Below are positions 35,010 through 43,741 of a stretch of 64,000 bases of DNA, in pieces; the first letter of the stretch is position 1; each line of letters opens with the position of its first letter. Below the pieces are notes generated by a model. That model had not been told where the DNA came from. It did no database searches and saw nothing but the letters and a program-made list of their open reading frames with translations. The DNA lies in assembly GCA_964633355.1 (NCBI GenBank), contig CAZWGO010000005.1:1-64000 (forward strand), read 5' to 3'. A program made the translations under genes and the position numbers. The stretch comes from Micavibrio_B sp964633355 (GTDB taxonomy: Bacteria; Pseudomonadota; Alphaproteobacteria; Micavibrionales; Micavibrionaceae).

Positions 35010-35371
35010 TCTTCCTTACCATCTTGTTTAAAGATTTCCCATGCCTGATCACGTTGCGCGGCGGTGATATCTGCACCCAGCAGTGCTTCGATGGCTTCCA
35101 CATTCGGCTTGCCGTTCTTGCCGTAATCCTTGGCAGGATCAAGGCCGGAAATCGCCTCGACAATATCTTCAATCGTCGGAGCGGGTTTGCCGCCCGCAGG
35201 CGTGGTGGCCGTTTTTGCCAGAGTGGATGCAGCCTTTTCCTGTCCTGACGTTGCGAAACCGCGTGCGATAAGGCGTTCGGCCTCATCGTCCGCAATGTCC
35301 AGCACTGCGCCAGGCGCATGGTCTTTGCCGTTAACGTGCAGAGTGATGATCGCTTTGATTTTCATGGCCAT
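35006..35371 (-). CDS. DNA packaging accessory protein, gpFI-like
   Basis: A 121-residue protein. The N-terminal 45 residues (IKAIITLHVNGKDHAPGAVL followed by DEAERLIARGFA) form a small beta domain seen in phage proteins beside the capsid gene; the C-terminal half (IEDIVEAISGLDPAKDYGKN to LLGADITAAQRDQAWEIF) is a small helical domain. The place after the capsid gene matches lambda gpFI, which aids terminase docking. Function by position. Confidence 0.65.
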   Translation of the reverse strand: MAMKIKAIITLHVNGKDHAPGAVLDIADDEAERLIARGFATSGQEKAASTLAKTATTPAGGKPAPTIEDIVEAISGLDPAKDYGKNGKPNVEAIEALLGADITAAQRDQAWEIFKQDGKEE

Positions 35372-35377
35372 CCCTCC

Positions 35378-36418
35378 TTAGCGTACCGTTGCACAGAACG
35401 AAGCGTTCGGGCGGTAAGGAACGATAAGCGGTGCGGATTGCAACAGCAGCCAGCGCACGGCAGGGTCTTCCTCCAGCCACGATTTCGAGAAGAAGCGCTG
35501 CGCACGGTATCCAGCCTTTTCGTCCTGGATAGCGCCATAGCAACGTGTGCCTTCCAATTGAGTCGGGCTGCCGATCAGCACGGTGTAATCCGGCAGGAGT
35601 TTCTGGACAGCATCGTTGTCGTCAACGTAGCGGTCGTTATAGACCCAGAAATCCAGATCGCCGATAGTGCCGACATAGCGTGCCAGATCGTTGCCCTGGC
35701 CAAAAGCAATCGGTCCCAGCGCCAGATCTGCCGCATCACGCAGGCGGCGGATATCCAGCAGCTTTTCCACCTTGGGATCGGCTTTGAACACGCGCCATGC
35801 CAGCGCATCCATGATCACGGTGCGGCCCACCGCGCCGGATTTTTCTTGAATGCGGGCAACCCAATCTTCGAGGTTGTCCAGCGCATTCACGCCCGTTTCG
35901 CCCCAGCGACTGCCGCCCGCCAGCCCCACCGTCAGGGACGGATCGCGCTGGAAGTCCACGACCACGGTCGGATACTCGTCGCCCGTGACAGTGATGCGCC
36001 CCGTGCGCAGAGCTTCTGATGCCATGACTTCCTCGCGGCGCGTCAGGTTTTCCAGCTGCTTGGACAGGGTGCGGTTGATATTGGCTTCCAGACGTTGCTG
36101 CGGGGACAGCGTGCCGCCGATTTTCTCGCCAATCGAACGCTTGAACGGGCGATTGGGGTCAAAGCGGCGCTTGTCCTTGGCATAGGCAGGCTTGAAGCTC
36201 TTGGTGGTAAAACCTTCGTCATCCACGACCTTACCGGCAACCAGCGGCGAAACAAACGGTGTCAGCTTCGGCTTGGATTTGTCGATGTCGAAGTGGATTT
36301 CTTCGGAATCTTCAGTTTGTTCCTGACCGAAAAATACGTCGAGCAGGAAAGAGCTGGGACGCTCCAGCTTTTCCACGACCTTGGTCAGGACGTGGGTATT
36401 GAAAATGTCGATAGACAT
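35378..36418 (-). CDS. Major capsid protein, gpE family
   Basis: A 346-residue HK97-fold capsid subunit of the lambda gpE type, starting MSIDIFNTHVLTKVVEKLER. Recognisable parts are SFLLDVFFGQEQTEDSEEIH, FVSPLVAGKVVDDEGFTTKS, FKPAYAKDKRRFDP and a C-terminal APLIVPYRPNASFCATVR. Length matches the family. It follows the decoration protein gene by 27 bases. Confidence 0.9.
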   Translation of the reverse strand: MSIDIFNTHVLTKVVEKLERPSSFLLDVFFGQEQTEDSEEIHFDIDKSKPKLTPFVSPLVAGKVVDDEGFTTKSFKPAYAKDKRRFDPNRPFKRSIGEKIGGTLSPQQRLEANINRTLSKQLENLTRREEVMASEALRTGRITVTGDEYPTVVVDFQRDPSLTVGLAGGSRWGETGVNALDNLEDWVARIQEKSGAVGRTVIMDALAWRVFKADPKVEKLLDIRRLRDAADLALGPIAFGQGNDLARYVGTIGDLDFWVYNDRYVDDNDAVQKLLPDYTVLIGSPTQLEGTRCYGAIQDEKAGYRAQRFFSKSWLEEDPAVRWLLLQSAPLIVPYRPNASFCATVR

Positions 36419-36445
36419 GGGCTTTCTCCTTTTTGAAAGATCTGG

Positions 36446-36820
36446 TTATTTCTGGTTGCGGCGCAGATAGACATTCTTTGCCCGCAGCGCGATGCGCACG
36501 CTGTCGAGCGTGTGACCCGCGCCCAGGACGAGAGCATTTTCGTTGAATTCACCGCTGAAATAGACGACGGCTTGAACATCGTTGTCGGCGGCGTTGGCGC
36601 GTTCAGCCAGAATGGCATCCGGCGTTTGAGAACCGTCGGCACTGGCCGAAGCACTCAATTTGAATTTGCCATTGGCCGTGATGCGGCCAAGAACAGCGCC
36701 TTTGGCCAGATCGGCTCCTGCGGCAATCGTCACCACGCGCTCAACGCGCGGGTATTCACCTGCCAGCAGATTGTCAGGGGTGTATTCGCCCTGATCTTTA
36801 AAACCTTCAGCTTTTGTCAT
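36446..36820 (-). CDS. Head decoration protein, gpD-like
   Basis: A 124-residue protein: VVTIAAGADLAKGAVLGRIT and a GQYVVYFSGEFNENAL-like AVVYFSGEFNENALVLGAGH are features of lambda gpD-type decoration proteins, which bind as trimers on expanded capsids and stabilise packed heads. It lies between the protease/scaffold gene and the capsid gene as D does in lambda. Confidence 0.85.
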   Translation of the reverse strand: MTKAEGFKDQGEYTPDNLLAGEYPRVERVVTIAAGADLAKGAVLGRITANGKFKLSASASADGSQTPDAILAERANAADNDVQAVVYFSGEFNENALVLGAGHTLDSVRIALRAKNVYLRRNQK

Positions 36821-36843
36821 GGTTTTCTCCTTGTGTTGCGGGG

Positions 36844-37194
36844 TTAAACGGCGGCGGCAATGCGGCTGGCGACCGCATCGACATCGTTGACGGCATCATC
36901 GCTGGCGGGCGTGATCGCCGGATTGGGCATGGAAGACATGACCTTTTCAAAAGAGGTCGTTGCCTTCGGTTCTTCGACAGGGGCGCAGGCCAGAAGTTGT
37001 CGGGCTTCCATGGCGTGAATGTCGGTATTCAGCGCCATCTCCTTTGCGAGCTTTTCACGCCCTTTGGCTTCTTCGCTACAAAGGATGTCGTTCAGACGTT
37101 TCTTTTCAGCAGATGCTCCCTCGCGCGTAAGTGTGGCGACCAGGTCGGGGTGGTCTTTTTTCAAGGTTTCGAGAGTCAATGTTTCTTGGGGCAT
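36844..37194 (-). CDS. Nu3-like scaffold protein from an internal start
   Basis: An in-frame ATG at 37194 (Met291 of the protease) is preceded by AGGAG nine bases upstream and gives a 116-residue product, MPQETLTLETLKKDHPDLVA to VASRIAAAV. It is the C-terminal scaffold domain of the gpC-like protein. In lambda the same nested arrangement makes Nu3, which shapes the procapsid. The strong site and the family precedent support it. Confidence 0.7.
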   Translation of the reverse strand: MPQETLTLETLKKDHPDLVATLTREGASAEKKRLNDILCSEEAKGREKLAKEMALNTDIHAMEARQLLACAPVEEPKATTSFEKVMSSMPNPAITPASDDAVNDVDAVASRIAAAV

Positions 37195-38064
37195 CGGTTT
37201 TTTCTCCTGTGTTGATGGGGGTTGGTTTTGGGCATTAAAAAAGCCCTCTTTGTGAGGGCTTTTCTTTGGGGAGGAAAGTTCGGCTATCAGTCCTTCAAGG
37301 CTGCCGACCCTGTCGGCAAGACCGGCGCTGACAGCCTTTGCGCCGATCATTACATCGCCACCGCCATAATGGTTCTGCACATTTTCGGCGGACACATTGC
37401 GGTTACGAGCAATGGTTTCGATAAAGACGTCCGCCATACTGTCGATGCGGATTTGCAAACGGTTGCGGCCATCATCCGTGGTGGGATCAAGACGCTTGTG
37501 CGGACTTTGCGAGGAAACGATCTCCACGGCTTCCGCCTTTTTTCCTGATTTTCCTTGATACATGCCGACCACGCCGATTGATCCCAGCGCCGAAGTTTCA
37601 GACACCACGATCTCATCAGCGGCAGAGGCAATCCAGTATGCACCGGATGCCGCATCACCAGACGCATATGCCACGACAGGTTTCTTGCCTCGCGCGGCAA
37701 AACCCATGTTGGACAATTCCGACACGCCATTCACTTCCCCGCCTGGGGAATCAATATCAAGGATGATGCCCTTGATTTGCGGGTTTTCCAGCGCTGCCGT
37801 GAAATCACGGGCGATCAGCTCGTAACTGGACGCGCCGCTGATCATCGTGAACAGGTTGGCATAGCGAAACAGCGGCCCTGTGACTGGAATAATTGCCACA
37901 CCATCGCGTTCTGTCACGCTATAAGTGTTTTGCAGATTGCGGCCAAGTTTAGCGGCCACCGCCTGTGGGCTTTCGTTTTCTCGCGTGGCGATTTCTAAAA
38001 TCGTATGCAGCGCCGTTTCCGTGATCGCCCACGGTTCACCGGCGATGCGGTTCCAAATCCTCAT
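36844..38064 (-). CDS. S49-type head maturation protease with C-terminal scaffold, gpC-like
   Basis: A 406-residue protein. Residues 50-265 are an SppA/S49 serine peptidase: ILDIDSPGGEVNGVSELS, then ASGDAASGAYWIAS with the probable catalytic Ser140 and SETSALGSIGVVG. The last 116 residues are a charged, helical scaffold-like domain (TLKKDHPDLVATLTREGASA onwards). An internal ribosome-binding site and ATG make the scaffold separately, as Nu3 lies inside C in lambda. The 5' end overlaps the portal gene by 29 bases. Confidence 0.87.
   Translation of the reverse strand: MRIWNRIAGEPWAITETALHTILEIATRENESPQAVAAKLGRNLQNTYSVTERDGVAIIPVTGPLFRYANLFTMISGASSYELIARDFTAALENPQIKGIILDIDSPGGEVNGVSELSNMGFAARGKKPVVAYASGDAASGAYWIASAADEIVVSETSALGSIGVVGMYQGKSGKKAEAVEIVSSQSPHKRLDPTTDDGRNRLQIRIDSMADVFIETIARNRNVSAENVQNHYGGGDVMIGAKAVSAGLADRVGSLEGLIAELSSPKKSPHKEGFFNAQNQPPSTQEKKPMPQETLTLETLKKDHPDLVATLTREGASAEKKRLNDILCSEEAKGREKLAKEMALNTDIHAMEARQLLACAPVEEPKATTSFEKVMSSMPNPAITPASDDAVNDVDAVASRIAAAV
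37236..37265 (-). terminator. Intrinsic terminator inside the protease-scaffold gene
   Basis: On the minus strand AAAGCCCTC and GAGGGCTTT pair around ACAAA and are followed by six Ts, as good a rho-independent terminator as any in the window. The reading frame passes through it (encoding SPHKEGFFNAQ) about 15 codons before the internal scaffold start. It may be the relic of two separate genes that fused, or a control point that needs antitermination. Confidence 0.75.
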
Positions 38065-39598
38065 TTTCTTCCTCCTGATTATTGTCGGTAGTGGTCAAAA
38101 TGCTGTTCACATCATTGATCGAAAGCCCCAGCTCCATGATCTTGGCTTTCTCACGCGCGAGCTGTTCAAGAACTTCTTCCCAATCCAGCCCTTGCGCAGC
38201 GCATTCATCCTCCAGCGTAGACAGGCCGATCTGCATGCGAAGATGAGCAGCCTTGGCTTCCTTGACCGGATCAACCCAGCCACGGCCAGGGCCGATCCAT
38301 TTGCAACGCGTCCATGCCGCGCGGCGCTCATAAAAATCAGGGGCATCCACGATACCCCGATTGATAGCTTCCTCCAGCCACAGCTCGTAAACGGGCCTGG
38401 CCCAATAGGTCGCCATCCATTGGCGGCGGGCGTTGAAATACCGCCACGCCTCCAGCAACGCCGCGCGTGCGCTTGAATAGTTGGTTTTGGAAAAATCCTT
38501 CATCAACAATTCAAACGGCATATTGAGGCCTGCGCCGATATGGCGGAGGACGTTCTCGACAAACTGGCCGTAACCGCTGTTCGGGCGGCTTGGCGTGAAC
38601 GGCGCGACCTTGTCGCCTGGGAATACGGGGATGATGGAACCGCCCTGCAGGCGAATATCCCATTCATTCCGCGCAGCCAGATAATCGTCCACCGACCCGC
38701 CGAACATCTCGCCGATGGCCTCACCATCCAGCGGGGTTTCGATAAAGGCAGCGATCATGGCGTTGACCACGGCAGCCTGCAGCTCCGAACGCTCGTAATG
38801 GTCGAGCATTTTGAACATCGGCATGATCGAAGTCAGCAGCGGCTTGCCACGATGCTGACCCGTACGCTCTTTGTCATGAATATGCAGGACACGTTGACGG
38901 CCAAACGCCGTCCGCGCAGGGATGCGCTCCCAATCCTGCGCATCAAGGCCAAAACCCATATAGACATCGCCAGGATGGTTTTTGCGGAGATGATACGCCA
39001 CCGCCGCCCCGTACATATCAATCTCAATACCGGAGCGCATGGTTTTACTATCCTGCCGCCCTGCAGGGTTGGAAAGCCTATCGCCTTCTACCAGTTGCAG
39101 GGTTGTGGCATAACGCGTGCCGCGTTCTTCCAGCCACAACGGCAAAGCCAATGCTTCGCCGTTCACGATACTGGAGCGGAATACCAGAGCCGTCATGCCT
39201 GCGAATGTCAGCGCATTGGCCGCATCGCACTCCGTGCTTTCTGCCCAGGAACGCCATTCAGTTTCAACTTGTCGCGCCCAATCATCTGCCCATTCCTTGG
39301 TTTTTCCCAAGGCGCGGTAATCGGGAATGGCTGCCAGACGCAGACCTGTGCCGATGACGTTGTCGACCAGCGTTTGAATTGCGCCAGATGCCACGCCGTG
39401 GTTGCGGGTCAGGTCGCGCGACCGTGACACCAGCGTCGGCAATTCAGATAGCAAATCGCTATCAGCCGATCCCAGTAATGGCATCCAACTTGCCAGCTCA
39501 CGCGTGCGCAAGGATGCTGCACGATGCGCCGTATCGCTCACACGCATACGATGCGCAGCCTTGATAGGCTGGCCAGATGAGTCCAGTAATTGCACCAT
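38036..39598 (-). CDS. Portal protein, lambda family
   Basis: A 520-residue portal subunit forming the dodecameric DNA gate of the head. It matches the lambda gpB family: SRDLTRNHGVASGAIQTLVD, VDNVIGTGLRLAAIPDY, HIHDKERTGQHRGKPLLTSI, FPGDKVAPFTPSRPNSGYGQ, FVENVLRHIGAGLNMPFELL and SKTNYSSARAALLEAWRYF. Length is normal. It is flanked by gpW and the overlapping protease gene. Confidence 0.93.
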   Translation of the reverse strand: MVQLLDSSGQPIKAAHRMRVSDTAHRAASLRTRELASWMPLLGSADSDLLSELPTLVSRSRDLTRNHGVASGAIQTLVDNVIGTGLRLAAIPDYRALGKTKEWADDWARQVETEWRSWAESTECDAANALTFAGMTALVFRSSIVNGEALALPLWLEERGTRYATTLQLVEGDRLSNPAGRQDSKTMRSGIEIDMYGAAVAYHLRKNHPGDVYMGFGLDAQDWERIPARTAFGRQRVLHIHDKERTGQHRGKPLLTSIMPMFKMLDHYERSELQAAVVNAMIAAFIETPLDGEAIGEMFGGSVDDYLAARNEWDIRLQGGSIIPVFPGDKVAPFTPSRPNSGYGQFVENVLRHIGAGLNMPFELLMKDFSKTNYSSARAALLEAWRYFNARRQWMATYWARPVYELWLEEAINRGIVDAPDFYERRAAWTRCKWIGPGRGWVDPVKEAKAAHLRMQIGLSTLEDECAAQGLDWEEVLEQLAREKAKIMELGLSINDVNSILTTTDNNQEEENEDLEPHRR

Positions 39599-39622
39599 GC
39601 CAATATCCTGTAAATTTGAGCC

Positions 39623-39853
39623 TTAGAAACTTGTTCGAATGATTCCGCGTCTGGCCGTGCCATTACGCCTTGAAATTTCTACCTGAAGCTCGTGGATGTA
39701 TCTTTCCAGCGCTTCAACATTTCCTGCCGTATAAGTCGTGCTGCCATAGCCATGAAGGCTGACCGATACTTCCTGCGTACCAGTCAAAAGGCGATGCCGC
39801 GCCTCCTTGGCCTGCACCAGTCGGGTTTCAAGTTCGAGCAAGGTTTCTGTCAT
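39623..39853 (-). CDS. Head-tail connector, gpW-like
   Basis: A 76-residue protein starting MTETLLELETRLVQAKEARH and containing RLLTGTQEVSVSLHGYGSTT and VEALERYIHELQVEISRR, typical of gpW, the small protein that plugs the portal so that tails can join. It sits between terminase and portal as W does in lambda. It follows a strong terminator, so it is separated from the HEPN gene's transcript. Confidence 0.82.
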   Translation of the reverse strand: MTETLLELETRLVQAKEARHRLLTGTQEVSVSLHGYGSTTYTAGNVEALERYIHELQVEISRRNGTARRGIIRTSF

Positions 39854-39865
39854 ACGATTTCTCCA

Positions 39866-39893
39866 ATAAAAAAAACCGCCCGAAGGCGGCTTT
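39866..39893 (-). terminator. Rho-independent terminator of the HEPN gene
   Basis: On the minus strand GCCGCC, loop TTCG and GGCGG are followed by eight Ts. It lies directly after the stop of the 385-residue HEPN-type gene (39912) and before gpW, closing the inserted unit. Confidence 0.88.
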
Positions 39894-39911
39894 GTTTACT
39901 CACGTGAAAGG

Positions 39912-41069
39912 CTACCAATCCATATTCCAAGCTCGTTCTTGTTGACCGCTTAAATGTTCGACAAGCTCTTTCATTTTTTCTGTTGATTGCATTGCGGATT
40001 TGTACTGCCCATCGGTGACCATGGTTAGAATTAATGGCAAGCTGTACTCCTGGATGTACAGATATGCAGGCTTTCGTCTATCAGACCATAAGTGAGTTAT
40101 AAATTTTTCTATTAATGCAATGGCGGCGTTATTATTAAAAGCTAATTCATCAGAAATAGAAAAGTTCTGCTTACGTTTTTTGTCTTCCATTACAATAGGA
40201 ACAGCACCTGTTCTAGAATGAAAATGAAATGCCTCGCCTTCTTTTCCAAAAGCTCCATGTGCAATAAAGTTTCTAATTTGCTTTCTAATTAGTAACAGGT
40301 CATCGTAAAAAGATTTATTGGACTTATCAGATAAAGGTAAAGCTACTTTGAATTTATCAGACCATTCTGCAGATGCTAAATTAGATACATCAACGCCTGT
40401 ACAAATATTGCCATTTAATATGCCGATATGAATAAAAACATGTTCTGTCCAACTAAAAAACGCCTCAACTACAGATATAGCTAACCAATCAGCTTTTCTT
40501 TTAATTTGATAATATGGACGCTCCGTCATCCATGAATTTTCTGATAGTTGGGTTTTAATAACTTCGTCTTTTCGATTTTCAGCCTCGTTGTTTAATTTTC
40601 TATATTCATCAAGTAGGAAATTAAATCTTTCAAACAGCTCCCTTGCATTATTTACCACGTTCAGCTCAGATTTTTGAGCGGCTTCTTGCGCCATTTTTTC
40701 AAAGAAAGGCTTAGCGCATTTGACTCCTTTTCTAATGAGTGCTGCAATTTCATCCGCTTCCTTAGATTGAGCCGAAGCATCTCTCGCAAAAATTCCTACC
40801 CCAAATTTTCTATGTTCAATAAGGAAAGCTTCACCATTGTAATCAATAGGTATTGACCATGAAATTTTTTCAAACCTTCCCAGATCTCTAAATCCTAAAA
40901 GCTCAACTAAAAGAAAATAGATCATATAATAGGGTGGAAGATTTTGACTTGCTGTAGTCTTCTGAGCTTGAAAAAGGAAATCCTTCTCCGCTTTAGTACT
41001 GTTTGACGCAGGAAGGATAGGACTGATTACCTTTAATGCTCTTTTTTTGATTTCGTCTGTATCTGTCAT
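39912..41069 (-). CDS. HEPN-motif protein, moron, possible defence RNase
   Basis: A 385-residue soluble protein of no named family, strongly A/T-rich in coding compared with the phage genes beside it. IRKQIRNFIAHGAFG places Arg266 and His271 in the R-x4-H spacing of HEPN RNases and related abortive-infection proteins; the flanking helices are hydrophobic as in that fold. It lies between terminase large subunit and gpW with its own -10 box and terminator. HEPN proteins are often toxins or phage-defence nucleases; the rest of this one (FFSWTEHVFIHIGIL) may dimerise. The function is inference. Confidence 0.6.
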   Translation of the reverse strand: MTDTDEIKKRALKVISPILPASNSTKAEKDFLFQAQKTTASQNLPPYYMIYFLLVELLGFRDLGRFEKISWSIPIDYNGEAFLIEHRKFGVGIFARDASAQSKEADEIAALIRKGVKCAKPFFEKMAQEAAQKSELNVVNNARELFERFNFLLDEYRKLNNEAENRKDEVIKTQLSENSWMTERPYYQIKRKADWLAISVVEAFFSWTEHVFIHIGILNGNICTGVDVSNLASAEWSDKFKVALPLSDKSNKSFYDDLLLIRKQIRNFIAHGAFGKEGEAFHFHSRTGAVPIVMEDKKRKQNFSISDELAFNNNAAIALIEKFITHLWSDRRKPAYLYIQEYSLPLILTMVTDGQYKSAMQSTEKMKELVEHLSGQQERAWNMDW

Positions 41070-41097
41070 CGGTCACCCTGTATTGTATTAATTTTCC

Positions 41098-41103
41098 ATT
41101 ATA
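41098..41103 (-). promoter_or_regulatory. -10 box of the HEPN gene
   Basis: A consensus TATAAT on the minus strand lies 29 bases before the ATG at 41069, in an A/T-rich stretch of about 50 bases after the terminase stop. The -35 region about 17 bases upstream is poor. It would let the gene be expressed from the lysogen when late genes are silent. Confidence 0.5.
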
Positions 41104-41118
41104 ATCTCTTTCTTTTAT

Positions 41119-43158
41119 TTATAAATAAGGATCATTCGCCCGCACAGATTTTCGCTGTGGTACAGTGACCCGTTTCTTGGGTTGCGGTTTCGGCGGTTCG
41201 GCTCTGGCTTCTTCCGTCACAGGAATTTCCACTCCGCGTGTCGGAATCACGGTCTCCACACCCAGCGTTTCTTCAAGGCTGCGCCATTTGAATTCGCTCA
41301 TGCGGTCGATGCCGTAGATGGTGGCAGCGGCACGGGCGTACACGCGGCAATCCAGGGCTTCGTTATTGCGGCTGGGGTCTTTCTCCCAGGTCGCATGCGG
41401 AAAACCCTTCACAACGCGAATGACGCGGCGCTCCGCCGTCAGCTGCTTGAAGTATTCCTCCCCATATTGCGGGAAGTGGCAACTGCCAGGCGGGAACAGC
41501 GCACCGTCCGCAATTTCGCGGTCGGTCGGCCATTCCAGTTTCAACCAGCGGTAAAGCTCCATTTTGGCCACAGGGCCGGATACGTTCCAGACCCGCAAAC
41601 CGCGACGTTTCCCACCCGTGTCAGCCTTCGACACGCTTAGGATGAGAGCTGTTTCCGTATCACGGCCTTTGACGGCCACGACCGTGCGCGGCTGGCTGGC
41701 GCGTGCGCCGTTACCGCCCCAGACGGCCTGGGGATGGTTGCGCACGAAGCCGTAAACATCCTGCGTGGCGTAACCGCTGTCCACGGCCATCACCCGAATG
41801 GGCATGGTGTGACCCGTGGCGTGCGGCCAATCCCGCTGCAAGACTTCCGTATCCAGCCGCTTCCAGATCTCCGGTCGCGCGGTGTCACCATCAAGGATGA
41901 CGTAATCCACCGACCAGTTTTCCTTGTTGCGGCCCCAGGCAACGATCTCGCATTCGAGACGGTCTTTCTGCACGTCGACACCCGCCGTCAGGAACAGGCC
42001 GCCCATCGGGACGACCCCCTGTACATAGGTTTGTCGGCGTTCATACAGACGCTGCCATTCCGGCGCATCGGAAGATTCCTCGTAAGGCTCTCCCAGCACC
42101 GTGTTGACGAAACCCTTCATCAGATCGGGGTTGCGTTTGGCATCCTCGAACATGGCGGCGGCATCGCCCCACGAAAACCAGCCAATCGGGCTGTAGAGGG
42201 ACGATAGGTGATAGCCCACCGTTCCATCTTTGGTTTCCGCCGTAGCCTGCCATTTACCCCGCGCCAGCATCGCTGTCTTGTGGTGTTCGGCAATCAGGCA
42301 ACCGCAGCTCTCGCAGACATACTCGGCCTTTTGCGGTTCGTTTTCCGGCCAGCGCAGTTGCGTGAACCGCAGCGGCTGGAAATGATCGCATTCAGGGCAT
42401 GGCACATGGAAAAACTGCTGATCGCTTTTCTCGAACTCACGCTGAATCCGCGAAAGCCCTTTGACGGTAGGTGTGCTGACCATGAATATCTTCCTGCGGC
42501 GTTTAAATGTTGCCGATCGACGTTCCGCCAGCAGGATCGGATCACCTTCGCCATCAACGTCGCCAGGGTAAGCATCGATTTCGTCCATAAACAGGTAGCG
42601 GGCCGGCATCGAGCGCAGACCGACAGCAGAGTTCGCGCCTGTCATGATGAGCAGGCCGCCAAGGAAATCCTTGCTAAGAATGGTGTTGCCGCTGTCGCGT
42701 TCTCGTGCGGGGCGCACTTTCTCGCGCAATTCCGGCACATCGTTCAAAAGCGGATCGATACGCTGTTTAGAATGGCGTTTGGCCAGCTCCACCGTTGGCG
42801 CAACGGCCATCATCGGCCCTGGCGCTGCGTGAATGACGTAACCGATCCAGTTATTACCGCATTCCGTCCCGCCGACCTGCGATCCCTTCATGAACACGAT
42901 GCGCTGCACCGGAGAGGACGGCGCAAGATGATCCATGATATCGCGCAAGTACGGCGTGCGTGCGGTGCGCCAGCGCCCTGGCTCGGCAGCTGATTTTGGA
43001 GAAAGAAGGCGGTACTTATCTGCCCATTCCGATACCAGAAGGTACGGGTCTGGTTTGACGGCCTGCTGCCAGATATTTTCGATTTCTAGACTGTCATATC
43101 CTCCTTCATTCGAGATCGAGTTTGGCATCCCCAAGTTCATCCAGATGCTCCCGCACAC
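41119..43158 (-). CDS. Terminase large subunit, GpA family
   Basis: A packaging motor of about 670 residues. KGSQVGGTECGN is the Walker A-like motif, YLFMDEIDAYPGDVDGEGDP the Walker B and coupling region, then CPECDHF and CESCGC are a zinc finger typical of gpA. The C-terminal nuclease carries AVDSGYATQDVYGFVRNH. Lambda gpA relatives cut cos ends, so cos packaging is expected. The 5' end overlaps the small terminase gene. Its true start is unclear: Met1 (43158), Met8 or Met11 (43128) are possible and none has a good site. Confidence 0.93.
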   Translation of the reverse strand: MCGSIWMNLGMPNSISNEGGYDSLEIENIWQQAVKPDPYLLVSEWADKYRLLSPKSAAEPGRWRTARTPYLRDIMDHLAPSSPVQRIVFMKGSQVGGTECGNNWIGYVIHAAPGPMMAVAPTVELAKRHSKQRIDPLLNDVPELREKVRPARERDSGNTILSKDFLGGLLIMTGANSAVGLRSMPARYLFMDEIDAYPGDVDGEGDPILLAERRSATFKRRRKIFMVSTPTVKGLSRIQREFEKSDQQFFHVPCPECDHFQPLRFTQLRWPENEPQKAEYVCESCGCLIAEHHKTAMLARGKWQATAETKDGTVGYHLSSLYSPIGWFSWGDAAAMFEDAKRNPDLMKGFVNTVLGEPYEESSDAPEWQRLYERRQTYVQGVVPMGGLFLTAGVDVQKDRLECEIVAWGRNKENWSVDYVILDGDTARPEIWKRLDTEVLQRDWPHATGHTMPIRVMAVDSGYATQDVYGFVRNHPQAVWGGNGARASQPRTVVAVKGRDTETALILSVSKADTGGKRRGLRVWNVSGPVAKMELYRWLKLEWPTDREIADGALFPPGSCHFPQYGEEYFKQLTAERRVIRVVKGFPHATWEKDPSRNNEALDCRVYARAAATIYGIDRMSEFKWRSLEETLGVETVIPTRGVEIPVTEEARAEPPKPQPKKRVTVPQRKSVRANDPYL

Positions 43159-43651
43159 AGCGTTCCAGGGTCATGTGCAAGACATGCTCGTCCACCTGCA
43201 GCTCGGCGGCGATTTGTGCGGACACGCGTGCTGGCCAGTTTGCCCATGCGTCCCTGAATTGCCGCCCCAGACGGAACACCTGTGCTTTCACCATGTCCTT
43301 GTTGATTAATTGTCCTTTTTTCTCCTGCAGGCGTTGCCGCGCGAGGTGGGCTTTGGCGATTTCATGCGCAGTGCGAGCTTGCGTGAAGCTGTTCATGCCA
43401 TGCGCGGCGCGGCCATTCTCGGCCAGAGTTTGTTTGACGGAATTCATGGCCTCTTCAGGGTCGATATCCTTGAATCCTGCCGGATCATGCCGTTTGGTGT
43501 GGTCGGTGTTGGCCTCCCAGGCAGCATCAGCCTTGGCAACGTCGATCTTTCCATTGCTGTCGGGCGTGATGCGACCTGCTTTTATTGCTTTGCGCACGGC
43601 GTTTTCAGCCACACCCCGATGACGGGCGTAAGCACGGATGGAAACCACCAT
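43106..43651 (-). CDS. Terminase small subunit, Nu1-like
   Basis: A 181-residue DNA-binding protein. The N-terminal 40 residues (IRAYARHRGVAENAVRKAIK, AGRITPDSNGKIDVAKADAAW) are a winged HTH like gpNu1; the middle is coiled coil and the C-terminus (VFRLGRQFRDAWANWPARVS) contacts the large subunit. It recognises the packaging site, which is usually close by. It overlaps the large-subunit gene and is divergent from the DUF3489 gene at 43742. Confidence 0.8.
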   Translation of the reverse strand: MVVSIRAYARHRGVAENAVRKAIKAGRITPDSNGKIDVAKADAAWEANTDHTKRHDPAGFKDIDPEEAMNSVKQTLAENGRAAHGMNSFTQARTAHEIAKAHLARQRLQEKKGQLINKDMVKAQVFRLGRQFRDAWANWPARVSAQIAAELQVDEHVLHMTLERCVREHLDELGDAKLDLE

Positions 43652-43741
43652 AAATCCTCACTTTTCTTGATCTATTCAACTTTACTTCGTGCTGAATTGA
43701 AGCGTTCATGACGATGCAACGCCAACAAAAGGAGCATCATC

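Noticed and set aside
38540..39427. 295-codon plus-strand frame opposite the portal gene
   Set aside because: Antisense shadow; the portal protein on the other strand is unambiguous.
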